DNA of 64,000 bases from Lachnospiraceae bacterium UBA7086 (GTDB lineage Bacteria > Bacillota > Clostridia > Lachnospirales > Lachnospiraceae): the NCBI GenBank assembly GCA_002492525.1, contig DKZA01000047.1, forward strand, positions 13,755 through 77,754, in the 5' to 3' direction. This document shows positions 34,429 to 42,591 of the stretch, piece by piece; position 1 is the stretch's first letter, and each line of letters opens with the position of its first letter. Made by a program: the position numbers and the translations under genes. A model generated the notes under the pieces. That model made no database searches and had not been told where the DNA came from. It saw only the letters and a list, made by a program, of their open reading frames with translations.

Positions 34429-37400
34429 ATGTATTTCTTAGACAAGAGAGTGAATGTTATCTGTGAGGAATTAAAAAGGTTAAAGGTAAAGCAGAAATTT
34501 ACGATTGAGCGGTGGGATTATAAGGAAGGAAATTTTTTCCATCCTGCGGATGCCGAAGCGGACGGCGCAGACTGGAAAAGTTTTGACTGTCGGAATATGC
34601 ACTGGTATGGCAAAGATCGGCATTACTGGTTTAAGACGGTCTATCGTGTACCGGAAGAATTGGACGGTAAGAGGATGTGGCTGCATGTAGGTACGCAGAT
34701 TGATGAGTGGGATGATGCCAAGAACCCGCAGTTTCTGCTTTTTGTAAATGGTGAGGCGGTGCAGGGCATAGATATGAATCATCGGGATGTGTTCTTGTGT
34801 CCGTCTGCCAGGGCAGGAGAGGAAATGATTCTGGAACTGCAGGCATACAGCGGAACGTTACATTCGGAGTTTAATCTGATTACCCAGATGCAGGAGATCG
34901 ATCACAGGATCGAGAAACTTTATTATGATCTGTGGGTGCCTCTGGCAGCATTTCCCAGAATGGAGGAAGATGATAAGAACCGTAAGGATATTCAGGAGAT
35001 TCTGAATACAACAGTCAATTTCCTGGATCTTAGAACTCCTTATTCGGAGGAGTTTTACAGGACTTTGGAGGAGGCTTCTTCCTATATTGACCAGGCGCTG
35101 TATTCGGATATGGCGGGGTATCAGGATGTGATCGCAACCTGTATCGGACATACCCACATTGATGTGGCATGGTGGTGGACGGTGGAACAGACCAGAGAGA
35201 AGGTGGGCCGCAGTTTTGCAACGGTGCTCAAATTAATGGAGGAGTATCCTGGTTATAAATTTATGTCCAGTCAGCCTCAGCTGTATGCGTTCTTAAAAGA
35301 ACGTTATCCCGAGATATATGAGAAGGTAAAGGAGCGGATTAAGGAAAGGCGTTGGGAAGCAGAGGGAGGCATGTGGCTGGAAGCTGATTGTAATCTGACT
35401 TCCGGAGAATCTCTTGTGAGACAGTTTATGCACGGCAAGCGCTTCTTTCAGGAAGAATTTGGTGTGGATAATAAGATTTTGTGGCTGCCGGATGTGTTTG
35501 GGTATTCCGGAGCCCTGCCGCAGATTATGAAAAAGTGTGGAATCGAATATTTTATGACCACCAAACTGGCCTGGAATCAGTTTAACAAGATTCCTTATGA
35601 TACTATGAGGTGGCGCGGTATTGACGGTTCCGAGGTATTGACCCATCTGATTACCACACTGGGGGTCAGTCAGCCCATCAAGGATTACTTTACAACCTAT
35701 AACGGAATGTTGCATCCGGATGCTATCATGGGAGGCTGGATGCGTTATCAGAATAAGGACATCAACAATGACATTCTGGTGTCTTATGGATATGGAGACG
35801 GGGGCGGCGGCCCGACCAGAGAGATGTTGGAGACTTCCATTCGTATGGAGAAAGGGGTCAAGGGAATTCCTAAAGTACGCCAGGCATTTGCCCGCACGTA
35901 TTTCGAGGAACTGAAGGATCGTGTGGCGGACAATAAGAGACTTCCGGTGTGGGAGGGAGAGCTTTATTTCGAGTATCACAGGGGAACGCTCACTTCCATG
36001 GCCAGGAACAAACGCTCTAACCGGAAATCGGAACTGGGTCTGATGGAATTGGAGTTTCTGAGTGTTCTGACGGCGCGGGAGATGGGATATCCGGCCGAAG
36101 AACTGGATGCCATGTGGAAACTTGTGCTGTTGAACCAGTTCCATGATACACTGCCGGGATCTGCCATCCATGAGGTATATGAGGTTACAAAGAAAGAATA
36201 TGCACAGCTTGCGGCACAGCTTACGAAGATGAGCGATGAACGCAGACAGTTTCTTGCAGGAACGGGAGAAGCGGTCACGATCTTTAATCCCATAGGCAGA
36301 GTAAGGGAAGATGTTGTTGCGCTTGGTGCGTTTGCGGGGAACGCCATTACGGATGGAGAAGGTAATGTATATCCGGTGCAGCAGACGAAAGAGGGCAGTG
36401 TCGCTTTTGTAAAGAATCTGCCGTCCAAAGGCTATCAGTCCTTCCTTGTGTTTGATGCCGGAGAGATACAGACACCTTTTAGCCTGCATGGCGACAGAGA
36501 ACTGGAAACGCCTTTTTATAGAGTAAAGTTTGATGAGGGCGGGATGTTTACCAGTATCTATGATAAGGAAAATGACAGGGAAGTGATACAGTCGGGCAAG
36601 CAGGCCAATCTTTTGCGGATGTATGAAGACAAACCGATTTACTTTGATAATTGGGATATTGATATCTATTATACTGAGAAATTCTGGGATGTGGACCAGA
36701 CAGAGCGTATGGAATGGACGGAAATGGGGCCGGTGCGTGCCGTGCTGGAGATTGAAAGAAAGGCATCTAATTCTACATTTTGCCAGAAAATTATTTTCTA
36801 TGCAAAGAGCCGCAGGATTGATTTTGTCACCCATGTGGACTGGAAAGAGCATCAGACTCTGTTAAAGGTGCATTTTCCGGTGGCAGTTCATACGGACGAG
36901 GCCTCCTTTGATATTCAGTTTGGCAACCTGACAAGGAAAACCCACCAGAATACAAGCTGGGATGTGGCGCGTTTTGAAAGCTGCGGGCAGAAGTGGATGG
37001 ATCTGTCGGAAGGACATTATGGTGTTTCCTTGTTAAATGACTGCAAGTACGGACATTCTGTCAAGGATTCCAATATGGCGCTGACTCTGATTAAGTCCGG
37101 GACGGAGCCGAATCCGGTAGCGGATCAGGAGGAGCATGATTTTACTTATGCGATTTATCCTCATGCGGAAGGATGGCGGGCAGCCGGTACAGTCGATGAA
37201 GCGTATAAGCTGAATCAGCCGTTGACAGCTTTGACAGGGACCCAGGGCGGGAAGAACTTTTCCTACGTTTCGGTGGCCCATGACAATGTTGTTATTGAAA
37301 CCATCAAGCGGGCGGAGGATGGCAAGGGGGTTGTCATCCGCATGTATGAGGCGGAGAATTCGTATACGAAGACGAAGCTGACGGTCAATACAGCGTTCGA

Positions 37401-37515
37401 GAAAGCGTATATCTGCAATCTGTTGGAAGAGACTGAGAGTGAGGCTTGTGTATCGGGCAATAGCATTGATGTTGTGTTGAAGCCCTATGAAGTGGTGACG
37501 GTTCTTTTGAAATAG
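34429..37515 (+). CDS. Alpha-mannosidase, GH38
   Basis: A 1028-residue exo-alpha-mannosidase with no signal peptide. The N-terminal about 230 residues are a jelly-roll-like domain. The catalytic domain opens with GHTHIDVAWWWTVEQT (about 240), where His and Asp bind zinc. It continues with SSQPQLYAFLKERYPEIY and EGGMWLEADCNLTSGESLVRQ, and has the nucleophile Asp in WLPDVFGYSGALPQI (about 356). The rest is the usual beta-rich C-terminal part with FNPIG. ATG 34429 has GGAGG. It lies 67 bp after the GH130 gene. Both act on mannosides, which fits use of host N-glycan or yeast mannan fragments. Confidence 0.94.
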   Translation: MYFLDKRVNVICEELKRLKVKQKFTIERWDYKEGNFFHPADAEADGADWKSFDCRNMHWYGKDRHYWFKTVYRVPEELDGKRMWLHVGTQIDEWDDAKNPQFLLFVNGEAVQGIDMNHRDVFLCPSARAGEEMILELQAYSGTLHSEFNLITQMQEIDHRIEKLYYDLWVPLAAFPRMEEDDKNRKDIQEILNTTVNFLDLRTPYSEEFYRTLEEASSYIDQALYSDMAGYQDVIATCIGHTHIDVAWWWTVEQTREKVGRSFATVLKLMEEYPGYKFMSSQPQLYAFLKERYPEIYEKVKERIKERRWEAEGGMWLEADCNLTSGESLVRQFMHGKRFFQEEFGVDNKILWLPDVFGYSGALPQIMKKCGIEYFMTTKLAWNQFNKIPYDTMRWRGIDGSEVLTHLITTLGVSQPIKDYFTTYNGMLHPDAIMGGWMRYQNKDINNDILVSYGYGDGGGGPTREMLETSIRMEKGVKGIPKVRQAFARTYFEELKDRVADNKRLPVWEGELYFEYHRGTLTSMARNKRSNRKSELGLMELEFLSVLTAREMGYPAEELDAMWKLVLLNQFHDTLPGSAIHEVYEVTKKEYAQLAAQLTKMSDERRQFLAGTGEAVTIFNPIGRVREDVVALGAFAGNAITDGEGNVYPVQQTKEGSVAFVKNLPSKGYQSFLVFDAGEIQTPFSLHGDRELETPFYRVKFDEGGMFTSIYDKENDREVIQSGKQANLLRMYEDKPIYFDNWDIDIYYTEKFWDVDQTERMEWTEMGPVRAVLEIERKASNSTFCQKIIFYAKSRRIDFVTHVDWKEHQTLLKVHFPVAVHTDEASFDIQFGNLTRKTHQNTSWDVARFESCGQKWMDLSEGHYGVSLLNDCKYGHSVKDSNMALTLIKSGTEPNPVADQEEHDFTYAIYPHAEGWRAAGTVDEAYKLNQPLTALTGTQGGKNFSYVSVAHDNVVIETIKRAEDGKGVVIRMYEAENSYTKTKLTVNTAFEKAYICNLLEETESEACVSGNSIDVVLKPYEVVTVLLK

Positions 37516-37643
37516 GAACAGAAGACCGGCAGGAAGTGGTTGCTACTTTTGGTCAAACGGTATATGCTTATACAAACAGGCTTATCTGCAGACCAAAAGA
37601 GACTTGTAAAGTATCAGTGACGGATGAGCAGGGAGGAGAGCAC

Positions 37644-38108
37644 ATGGCACTCATAGGATATGCACTGATAGCAGTGATAGTGTTTGCCCTGGATTTACTG
37701 ATTAAGAATTATATTGAACATACAAGAGCGGAGGGAGAGACCGGGTCTGCCTGCGGGGGTCTTATCGTGGTGCACAGATATCACAACAAAGGCGCGTTCT
37801 TAAACCTGGGAGAAAAGAAGCAAAAGCTTATGACAATTGTGTCATTATTTTTGACGCTCTTTCTGACGGTGATTTTTCTTACTACCTTCACCTATCGGGG
37901 ACGAAAAACGCTCAAAACTGGTCTGGCCCTTCTTCTTGGCGGAGCATACAGCAATACCTATGACCGTCTGGTACGTAAATATGTGGTGGATTACGTCAGC
38001 TTTCCGGTGAAAAACAAGAAGATTGCGAGGGTTGTATTTAATCTGTCGGATTTTTGTATTATGATCGGTGCGCTAATGATGACGCTGGGGCAGAAGCCCG
38101 GGAAATGA
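37644..38108 (+). CDS. Signal peptidase II-like protein
   Basis: A 154-residue membrane protein with four hydrophobic segments. LspA cuts the signal peptide of prolipoproteins; its catalytic Asp pair lies in V(V)D(F/Y) and F(N)xxD. Here the blocks are HNKGAFLNLG, GGAYSNTYDRLVRKYVVDYV and VFNLSDFCIMIG, so both Asp residues are present. The blocks are looser than in standard LspA, and an atypical paralogue is possible. Start ATG 37644 is set by GGGAGG upstream; a longer frame from 37536 adds 36 non-family residues. It lies 128 bp after the mannosidase gene and ends at a strong terminator. Confidence 0.75.
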   Translation: MALIGYALIAVIVFALDLLIKNYIEHTRAEGETGSACGGLIVVHRYHNKGAFLNLGEKKQKLMTIVSLFLTLFLTVIFLTTFTYRGRKTLKTGLALLLGGAYSNTYDRLVRKYVVDYVSFPVKNKKIARVVFNLSDFCIMIGALMMTLGQKPGK

Positions 38109-38121
38109 TAAGGGGCATATC

Positions 38122-38157
38122 AAAAGGATGGCAAGAGGAGTTCCTGCCATCCTTTTT
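38122..38157. terminator. Terminator between lspA-like gene and arcC
   Basis: AAAAGGATGGCA (38122-38133), 11-nt loop, TGCCATCCTTTT (38145-38156), then T and A. The A-rich left side gives a T-run on the minus strand too, so it probably stops both convergent genes. Confidence 0.85.
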
Positions 38158-38190
38158 AGCGTTTTTTATGATGTCCTATTGTGCAGTGCC

Positions 38191-39126
38191 CTATGCTGTA
38201 ATGACGGTACCGCCCTTTCCTTTTATGGCATGGGAAACGGCTTCCAGAGAAGTGATTAGCACTTTCCCGGCAGGATTCTGTTCCAGATAGGAGATGGCAG
38301 CTTCAATCTTGGGGAGCATGGTGCCTTCTTCAAACTGTCCTTCGTTTATCAGCTCTTTTGCCTGTGCGGCCGTAAGGGCAGAAAGTGTTTTCTGTTCTGG
38401 CCGATTGTAATTGAGATAGACGCAGGGTACACCCGTGAGAATGATCAGTTCATCTGCCATGAGATCAGCGGCCAGTTTGCCGGCAATGGAATCTTTCTCG
38501 ATCACGGCGGAGGCGCCCTTCAGGGCATGATTCTGCTCAATCACGGGAATCCCGCCGCCGCCGCAGGCGATCACCACCTGGTCGGCCTGTGCCAGGGTGC
38601 GGATGGCGTCAATTTCCACAATATCAATAGGATGGGGGGCAGCGACTACCCGGCGGAATCCTTTGCCGGGCTCTTCCTGTACATAGTTGCCCTTCTTAAT
38701 TTCTATTTCGGCATCTTCGGCGGACATGTAGCGTCCGATGACTTTGGTGGGAGCATAGAAGGCTTCATCATAAGGATCCACCGTCACCTGCGTCAGAATG
38801 GTGCTGACGGCTTTGGAGATGCCGCGGCTTAAGAGTTCGGCGCGCAGGGAATTCTGGATATCATAGCCCACATATCCCTGACTCATGGCGGAACAGACAC
38901 ACATAGGAGCCGGTGTATAATCAATATAGACCCGCCGAAGTTCCGTCATGGCTTTATGGATCATGCTGACCTGCGGCCCGTTGCTGTGGGTAATGGTAAG
39001 CTGATAATCAGCTTCCACCAGATCGGCAAGTGCCTTTGCGGTAATCTTTACCGCATCCCATTGTTCCAGTGTGGTATAACCAAGCGCTTCGTGTCCCAGG
39101 GAAACGACTGCTTTTTTCTTATTCAT
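38191..39126 (-). CDS. arcC: Carbamate kinase
   Basis: Converts carbamoyl phosphate and ADP to carbamate and ATP (reversible), normally at the end of arginine, agmatine or purine breakdown. An amino-acid-kinase fold of 312 residues: VSLGHEALG near the start, ITHSNGPQVSMI, VIACGGGGIPVI (nucleotide binding) and VIEKDSIAGKLAADLMADELIILTGV, and VLITSLEAVSHAIKGKGGTVI at the end, all typical. The start at 39126 (minus) has GGGAGG; a longer frame to 39198 has no ribosome binding site. No arcA, arcB or carbamoyltransferase lies beside it, so the source of carbamoyl phosphate is outside this window. Confidence 0.93.
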   Translation of the reverse strand: MNKKKAVVSLGHEALGYTTLEQWDAVKITAKALADLVEADYQLTITHSNGPQVSMIHKAMTELRRVYIDYTPAPMCVCSAMSQGYVGYDIQNSLRAELLSRGISKAVSTILTQVTVDPYDEAFYAPTKVIGRYMSAEDAEIEIKKGNYVQEEPGKGFRRVVAAPHPIDIVEIDAIRTLAQADQVVIACGGGGIPVIEQNHALKGASAVIEKDSIAGKLAADLMADELIILTGVPCVYLNYNRPEQKTLSALTAAQAKELINEGQFEEGTMLPKIEAAISYLEQNPAGKVLITSLEAVSHAIKGKGGTVITA

Positions 39127-39206
39127 GATATAACCTCCCGATCCGGTCTTTATAGCCGGTAATGATTCTGTCTTCGTGTTTGTGATTTTGAAAAACAATC
39201 ATTTTT

Positions 39207-39238
39207 AGTATAGCAAACCCGAAATCTTTTGTATACAA
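39207..39238 (-). promoter_or_regulatory. arcC promoter with overlapping palindrome
   Basis: On the minus strand TATACT (complement of 39207-39212) is preceded by TG one base away, an extended -10. A perfect 10-bp palindrome TTGTATACAA (39229-39238) covers the -35 region and could be an operator; the regulator is unknown. Confidence 0.45.
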
Positions 39239-39386
39239 TTTATTTTCTAAAATAATATTATCTTCTAAATATAGTTATGTAAATTCCAATTACCACTTTA
39301 TATAGATGTATGCAGACAAATTGTGCTATTTATCCAATAAAATTGAATGATTTTATTGTAAAATGGTTAAAATACACAAAAATAAT
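39239..39386. other. AT-rich intergenic DNA
   Basis: About 150 bp between the divergent arcC and PAS/EAL promoters. It is very rich in A and T and holds no gene, RNA or repeat that I can recognise. Confidence 0.6.
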
Positions 39387-39415
39387 TTGACAGTAACTTC
39401 CAGAGGGGATATAAT
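39387..39415 (+). promoter_or_regulatory. Consensus sigma-A promoter for the EAL gene
   Basis: TTGACA (39387-39392), exactly 17 bp, TATAAT (39410-39415): a full consensus match, the strongest promoter in the window. Transcription would begin near 39422, giving a leader of about 160 nt before the EAL gene at 39581. Confidence 0.85.
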
Positions 39416-39551
39416 AAAATACATAAAAAGAATCTGTATGAAGGCAGATTCGGCAGACTTTTTTCTTTTGAATCAATTTTGTAGTATGATTAAGAAATGG
39501 GATTTTATACAATAGGGTCTATAGATGCTATATAGGGGAAGGGGGAAGCTG

Positions 39552-39560
39552 ATGTTGTAG
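39552..39560 (+). other. Minimal start-stop leader frame
   Basis: ATG-TTG-TAG directly after the purine-rich AAGGGGGAAG (39539-39548), which is a better ribosome binding site than anything in front of the EAL gene start at 39581. It may be a two-codon upstream frame that affects initiation downstream, or chance. Confidence 0.35.
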
Positions 39561-39580
39561 TTGGAAGCATCGGCAGCAAG

Positions 39581-41269
39581 ATGGGTTATTTGGATATTTT
39601 ACAGGGTATGTCTCTGGAACAGATCCGGGCGGTCATAGAGGTCATACAGCAGTCTTCGGATTCATTTCTGTTCATTCTCGATCTCAATACGGATGTCTAT
39701 ATGGTTTCCGAAAAAGCGACGAAACGTTTTCCGTTTGATGATACAGTGATGGAGAACAGTACAGAGATTTTTAAGAGGGTGGTTTATCCTTCTGATTATG
39801 CTATGTTGAAGGCGGATCTTGAAAAGTGTGCTTCGGGGGAGCAGGATACGCATGCGTTGGAGTATCGCTGGCTGGACCGGAAGGACCGGGTGGTCTGGAT
39901 CAGCTGTCAGGGTATGGTAGTAACGGGCACGGAAGGACACAGACTGCTTGTGGGAAGAGTTAGTGAACTTGGCAAGAAAGCCAAGGCAGATAATCTTACC
40001 GGACTTCGCAGGGAGGCAAGGTTTCGGCTCAATGCGGAGGCACTCTTACGGGACAGGCCCGATACCATCCGTTACATGATGCGTATTGGTATTGATAATT
40101 TTAAGGAGATCAACGAGAAAGAAGGAGTAGAGGCCGGCGATGAGGTGTTGCAGGAACTGGCGGAGTGTATCTTAAATGCAGTGGATGAGAAGGTAGATGT
40201 TTATCGTCTGATGGCAGATGAATTCATGATCGTAGATGCTTCAGATACAGTTCCTAAGAAACCGCGTGCGGTCTATAATCAGATTCAGAAAACAATAGCG
40301 CACACGGCAAAGATGAAAGAGTACAGCCGCTTTTATACGGTATCTGCAGGCGTGGTGGAGAAGGATTTTAAGGGCAGGAGTGCCGAGGAGGTTATGCGGC
40401 TTACGGAATTTACCCTAAATGAGGCCAAGCGCAATGGCAGAAATCAGATGGCCATGTACAATCAGGCGTCTTATGATGAGTATCTAAAGAGACTGGATAT
40501 GCGTAAGGCATTAAGAAGGGCAGTGAACCATCAGTTTAAGGGATTTGAAGTATACTATCAGCCCATTGTATCCGCTCCGGATTATCATGTGGTGGGCGCG
40601 GAGGCACTGCTTCGTTGGCACAGTGAGGAGTATGGAAATGTCTCTCCGGCGGTATTTGTCCCGATTCTGGAAGAAAGCGGGCTGATTATTCCGGTGGGAA
40701 GACATGTGTTGTGGGAAGCTGCCAATATTTGTAAGAAGTGGCAGGCATATATACCGGATTTTCATGTCAATGTAAATCTGTCCTATGTACAGCTTTATCG
40801 GAGCGATCTGATGAAGGATGTGGAGAAATGTATCCAGGAAGTAGGAATCGATCCGGACAGTCTGGTGTTGGAATTGACGGAGAGCGGCTATATCGAGACC
40901 GATGAACGGATCAAAAATCTTTTCCGGGAGCTCAAGGAGAAGAAGATTGACCTGGCGCTTGATGATTTCGGTACAGGATACTCCAATATGCGTTATCTCA
41001 AGGAGATAGAGGCTAAGACTGTCAAGATTGACAGGAGTTTTGTGGTACAGGCTCTCCAGAATGAGTATGATTACAGTATTATCAGTCATATTATAGATAT
41101 GGTGCACAGTCTGGGATCTTATGTGTGCATGGAAGGGATTGAGGAGAAAGAAGAGCTGAATAAGATGATGAAAACCAAGCCGGATATGATACAGGGATAC
41201 TATTTCGGCAGGCCATCTCCGGCAGATCAGTTTGAGGAGACTTTTCTGCAGATTAAAGATTCTCCCTGA
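39581..41269 (+). CDS. PAS-GGDEF-EAL protein, probable c-di-GMP phosphodiesterase
   Basis: A 562-residue soluble protein. A PAS-like sensor (about 15-125) is followed by a GGDEF-type domain (130-300) whose signature reads RLMADEF instead of GGDEF, so cyclase activity is unlikely. The EAL domain (310-555) has GAEALLRW, LELTESGYIE, LDDFGTGYSNMRYLK and KIDRSFV, with the metal-binding Glu and the DDFG pair intact. It should therefore hydrolyse c-di-GMP. No membrane segment is present. Start ATG 39581 has only a weak site (GGAAG, 13 bp). Its last 17 bp overlap the convergent LacI-type gene. Confidence 0.88.
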   Translation: MGYLDILQGMSLEQIRAVIEVIQQSSDSFLFILDLNTDVYMVSEKATKRFPFDDTVMENSTEIFKRVVYPSDYAMLKADLEKCASGEQDTHALEYRWLDRKDRVVWISCQGMVVTGTEGHRLLVGRVSELGKKAKADNLTGLRREARFRLNAEALLRDRPDTIRYMMRIGIDNFKEINEKEGVEAGDEVLQELAECILNAVDEKVDVYRLMADEFMIVDASDTVPKKPRAVYNQIQKTIAHTAKMKEYSRFYTVSAGVVEKDFKGRSAEEVMRLTEFTLNEAKRNGRNQMAMYNQASYDEYLKRLDMRKALRRAVNHQFKGFEVYYQPIVSAPDYHVVGAEALLRWHSEEYGNVSPAVFVPILEESGLIIPVGRHVLWEAANICKKWQAYIPDFHVNVNLSYVQLYRSDLMKDVEKCIQEVGIDPDSLVLELTESGYIETDERIKNLFRELKEKKIDLALDDFGTGYSNMRYLKEIEAKTVKIDRSFVVQALQNEYDYSIISHIIDMVHSLGSYVCMEGIEEKEELNKMMKTKPDMIQGYYFGRPSPADQFEETFLQIKDSP

Positions 41270-42269
41270 TCCGGATATCAACATCCACGTAATTATTTTC
41301 GGCAGCCGGTTCTTCTCCGGTGGTCAGATAGGTAAACAGGATAGCCAGGGGGTTATATCCTTGTAAGAAGGGCTGTTGGCAGATCGTAGCTGCAATCAGC
41401 CCTTTTTCCATAAATTCTCTGGTGGTGGGCACCATATCGTTAGCGATGACAGTCATGTCCTGGTGCCGGCCGCAGGCGACGATGCCGCGGCAGCCGCCAT
41501 ATACGCCGCCGGCGGTAAAATAAAGTGCATTGATCTGAGGGTATCTGGTTAACAGGTGCTTTGTTAGTTCATAACTTTCAGACTCGTCGTCATTGTTGTT
41601 TACAGTATCCACGATTCGGATATTATTGTAGGATGCCGTTACATGACGAAAGCCGGCAATGCGTTCGGTGTGACAGAGAATATTCTGGGAACCGGAGACG
41701 ATGCCTACGAATACGTCTCCTTTGGTCATCAGATGCATGAGGCCTGCGGCAGTTTCGCCGGAACGATAGAAATTACTGCCCACATAAGCTATGCGCCTGG
41801 AATTTTCAATATCGGTATTTAATGTCACCACAGGGATACCCTGCTCACTGAGAAGGTTGATTTTCTCACGGACGGCATTATCATTGTAGGGGGAAATGGC
41901 CAGGCCGTTTATGCCCTCGGCAAGGAGGTCTTCTATGGCAGTCAGCTGTTGTTCCAGACTGTATTCTGTCTGCCGGATAAGGACACTGCAATTGTAGCCG
42001 GCAAGTTCTGCCGCCTTGTCGTGGACGCCGGAGAGAACATCATCATAAAAGGGATTGCCGATGCCAAGCAGAACGACTCCCAGCTTGAGATTTTTTTTCT
42101 GTGCAGCCAGAACAATACCGGCTTTGTTAGGTTTATAATCGAGCGCCTGCACGATTTTAAGGATTTTGGCTTCTGTCTGAGGATTTACTGCGCCGCGGTG
42201 GTTGAGGACCCGGTCTACCGTCCCTCTCGATACTCCTGCGAGACTGGCGATTTCTTTGATGGTTGCCAT
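41253..42269 (-). CDS. LacI-family transcriptional regulator
   Basis: A 338-residue repressor. The N-terminal helix-turn-helix reads IKEIASLAGVSRGTVDRVLNHRGAVNP, followed by the hinge region and a periplasmic-binding-like sugar domain (about 60-330) with LGVVLLGIGNPFYDDVLSGV and ISPYNDNAVREKI. It is divergent from the xylulokinase operon. A 14-bp palindrome with a central CG lies at that operon's start site, so it very likely controls that operon in response to its sugar or a derivative. It ends inside the EAL gene (17 bp convergent overlap), which means no terminator separates the two. Confidence 0.92.
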   Translation of the reverse strand: MATIKEIASLAGVSRGTVDRVLNHRGAVNPQTEAKILKIVQALDYKPNKAGIVLAAQKKNLKLGVVLLGIGNPFYDDVLSGVHDKAAELAGYNCSVLIRQTEYSLEQQLTAIEDLLAEGINGLAISPYNDNAVREKINLLSEQGIPVVTLNTDIENSRRIAYVGSNFYRSGETAAGLMHLMTKGDVFVGIVSGSQNILCHTERIAGFRHVTASYNNIRIVDTVNNNDDESESYELTKHLLTRYPQINALYFTAGGVYGGCRGIVACGRHQDMTVIANDMVPTTREFMEKGLIAATICQQPFLQGYNPLAILFTYLTTGEEPAAENNYVDVDIRIRENL

Positions 42270-42470
42270 AGTTGGATTTCCCTTTGCTTTCGCGTTTGTA
42301 TTTTTACTATATTTTAATAAATAACAATCGTCATTGAATAAGAAAAATAATGGTATGATTTACACATTAGCATATTGTGTGCCGCAAGTCAATTACGAGG
42401 CATATAATCCGTAAAAGTGGAAATAGACAATACGAAGTCTTGTAATTTGTTCAATGTTACGAAAATAATT
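42270..42470. other. AT-rich regulator leader region
   Basis: DNA between the LacI-type gene and the sugar-operon promoter. It must hold the regulator's own promoter (TATAGT on the minus strand near 42309-42314 is a possible -10). I see no riboswitch, repeat or small gene. Confidence 0.4.
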
Positions 42471-42477
42471 TACAGGC

Positions 42478-42506
42478 TTGATTTTCTATTTGTGACAGCT
42501 TATCAT
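42478..42506 (+). promoter_or_regulatory. Promoter of the xylulokinase operon
   Basis: TTGATT (42478-42483), 17 bp, TATCAT (42501-42506). The start point would be about 42513, at the left edge of the palindromic operator. Confidence 0.75.
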
Positions 42507-42514
42507 GAAATTAA

Positions 42515-42528
42515 CGTGCACGTGCACG
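42515..42528. promoter_or_regulatory. Palindromic operator for the LacI-type regulator
   Basis: CGTGCACGTGCACG is a perfect 14-bp palindrome with a central CG, as LacI-family sites have. It begins about 8 bp after the -10, so a bound repressor would block initiation. Confidence 0.7.
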
Positions 42529-42591
42529 GTAACAGGCAGTAAGGTGAACGAAACCGCAGTATAAACAACAAAACAGATTGGGAGGGTTATC

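Noticed and set aside
35293..36852. 519-codon minus-strand open frame
   Set aside because: Antisense shadow of the GH38 alpha-mannosidase, whose zinc-site and nucleophile motifs are on the plus strand.
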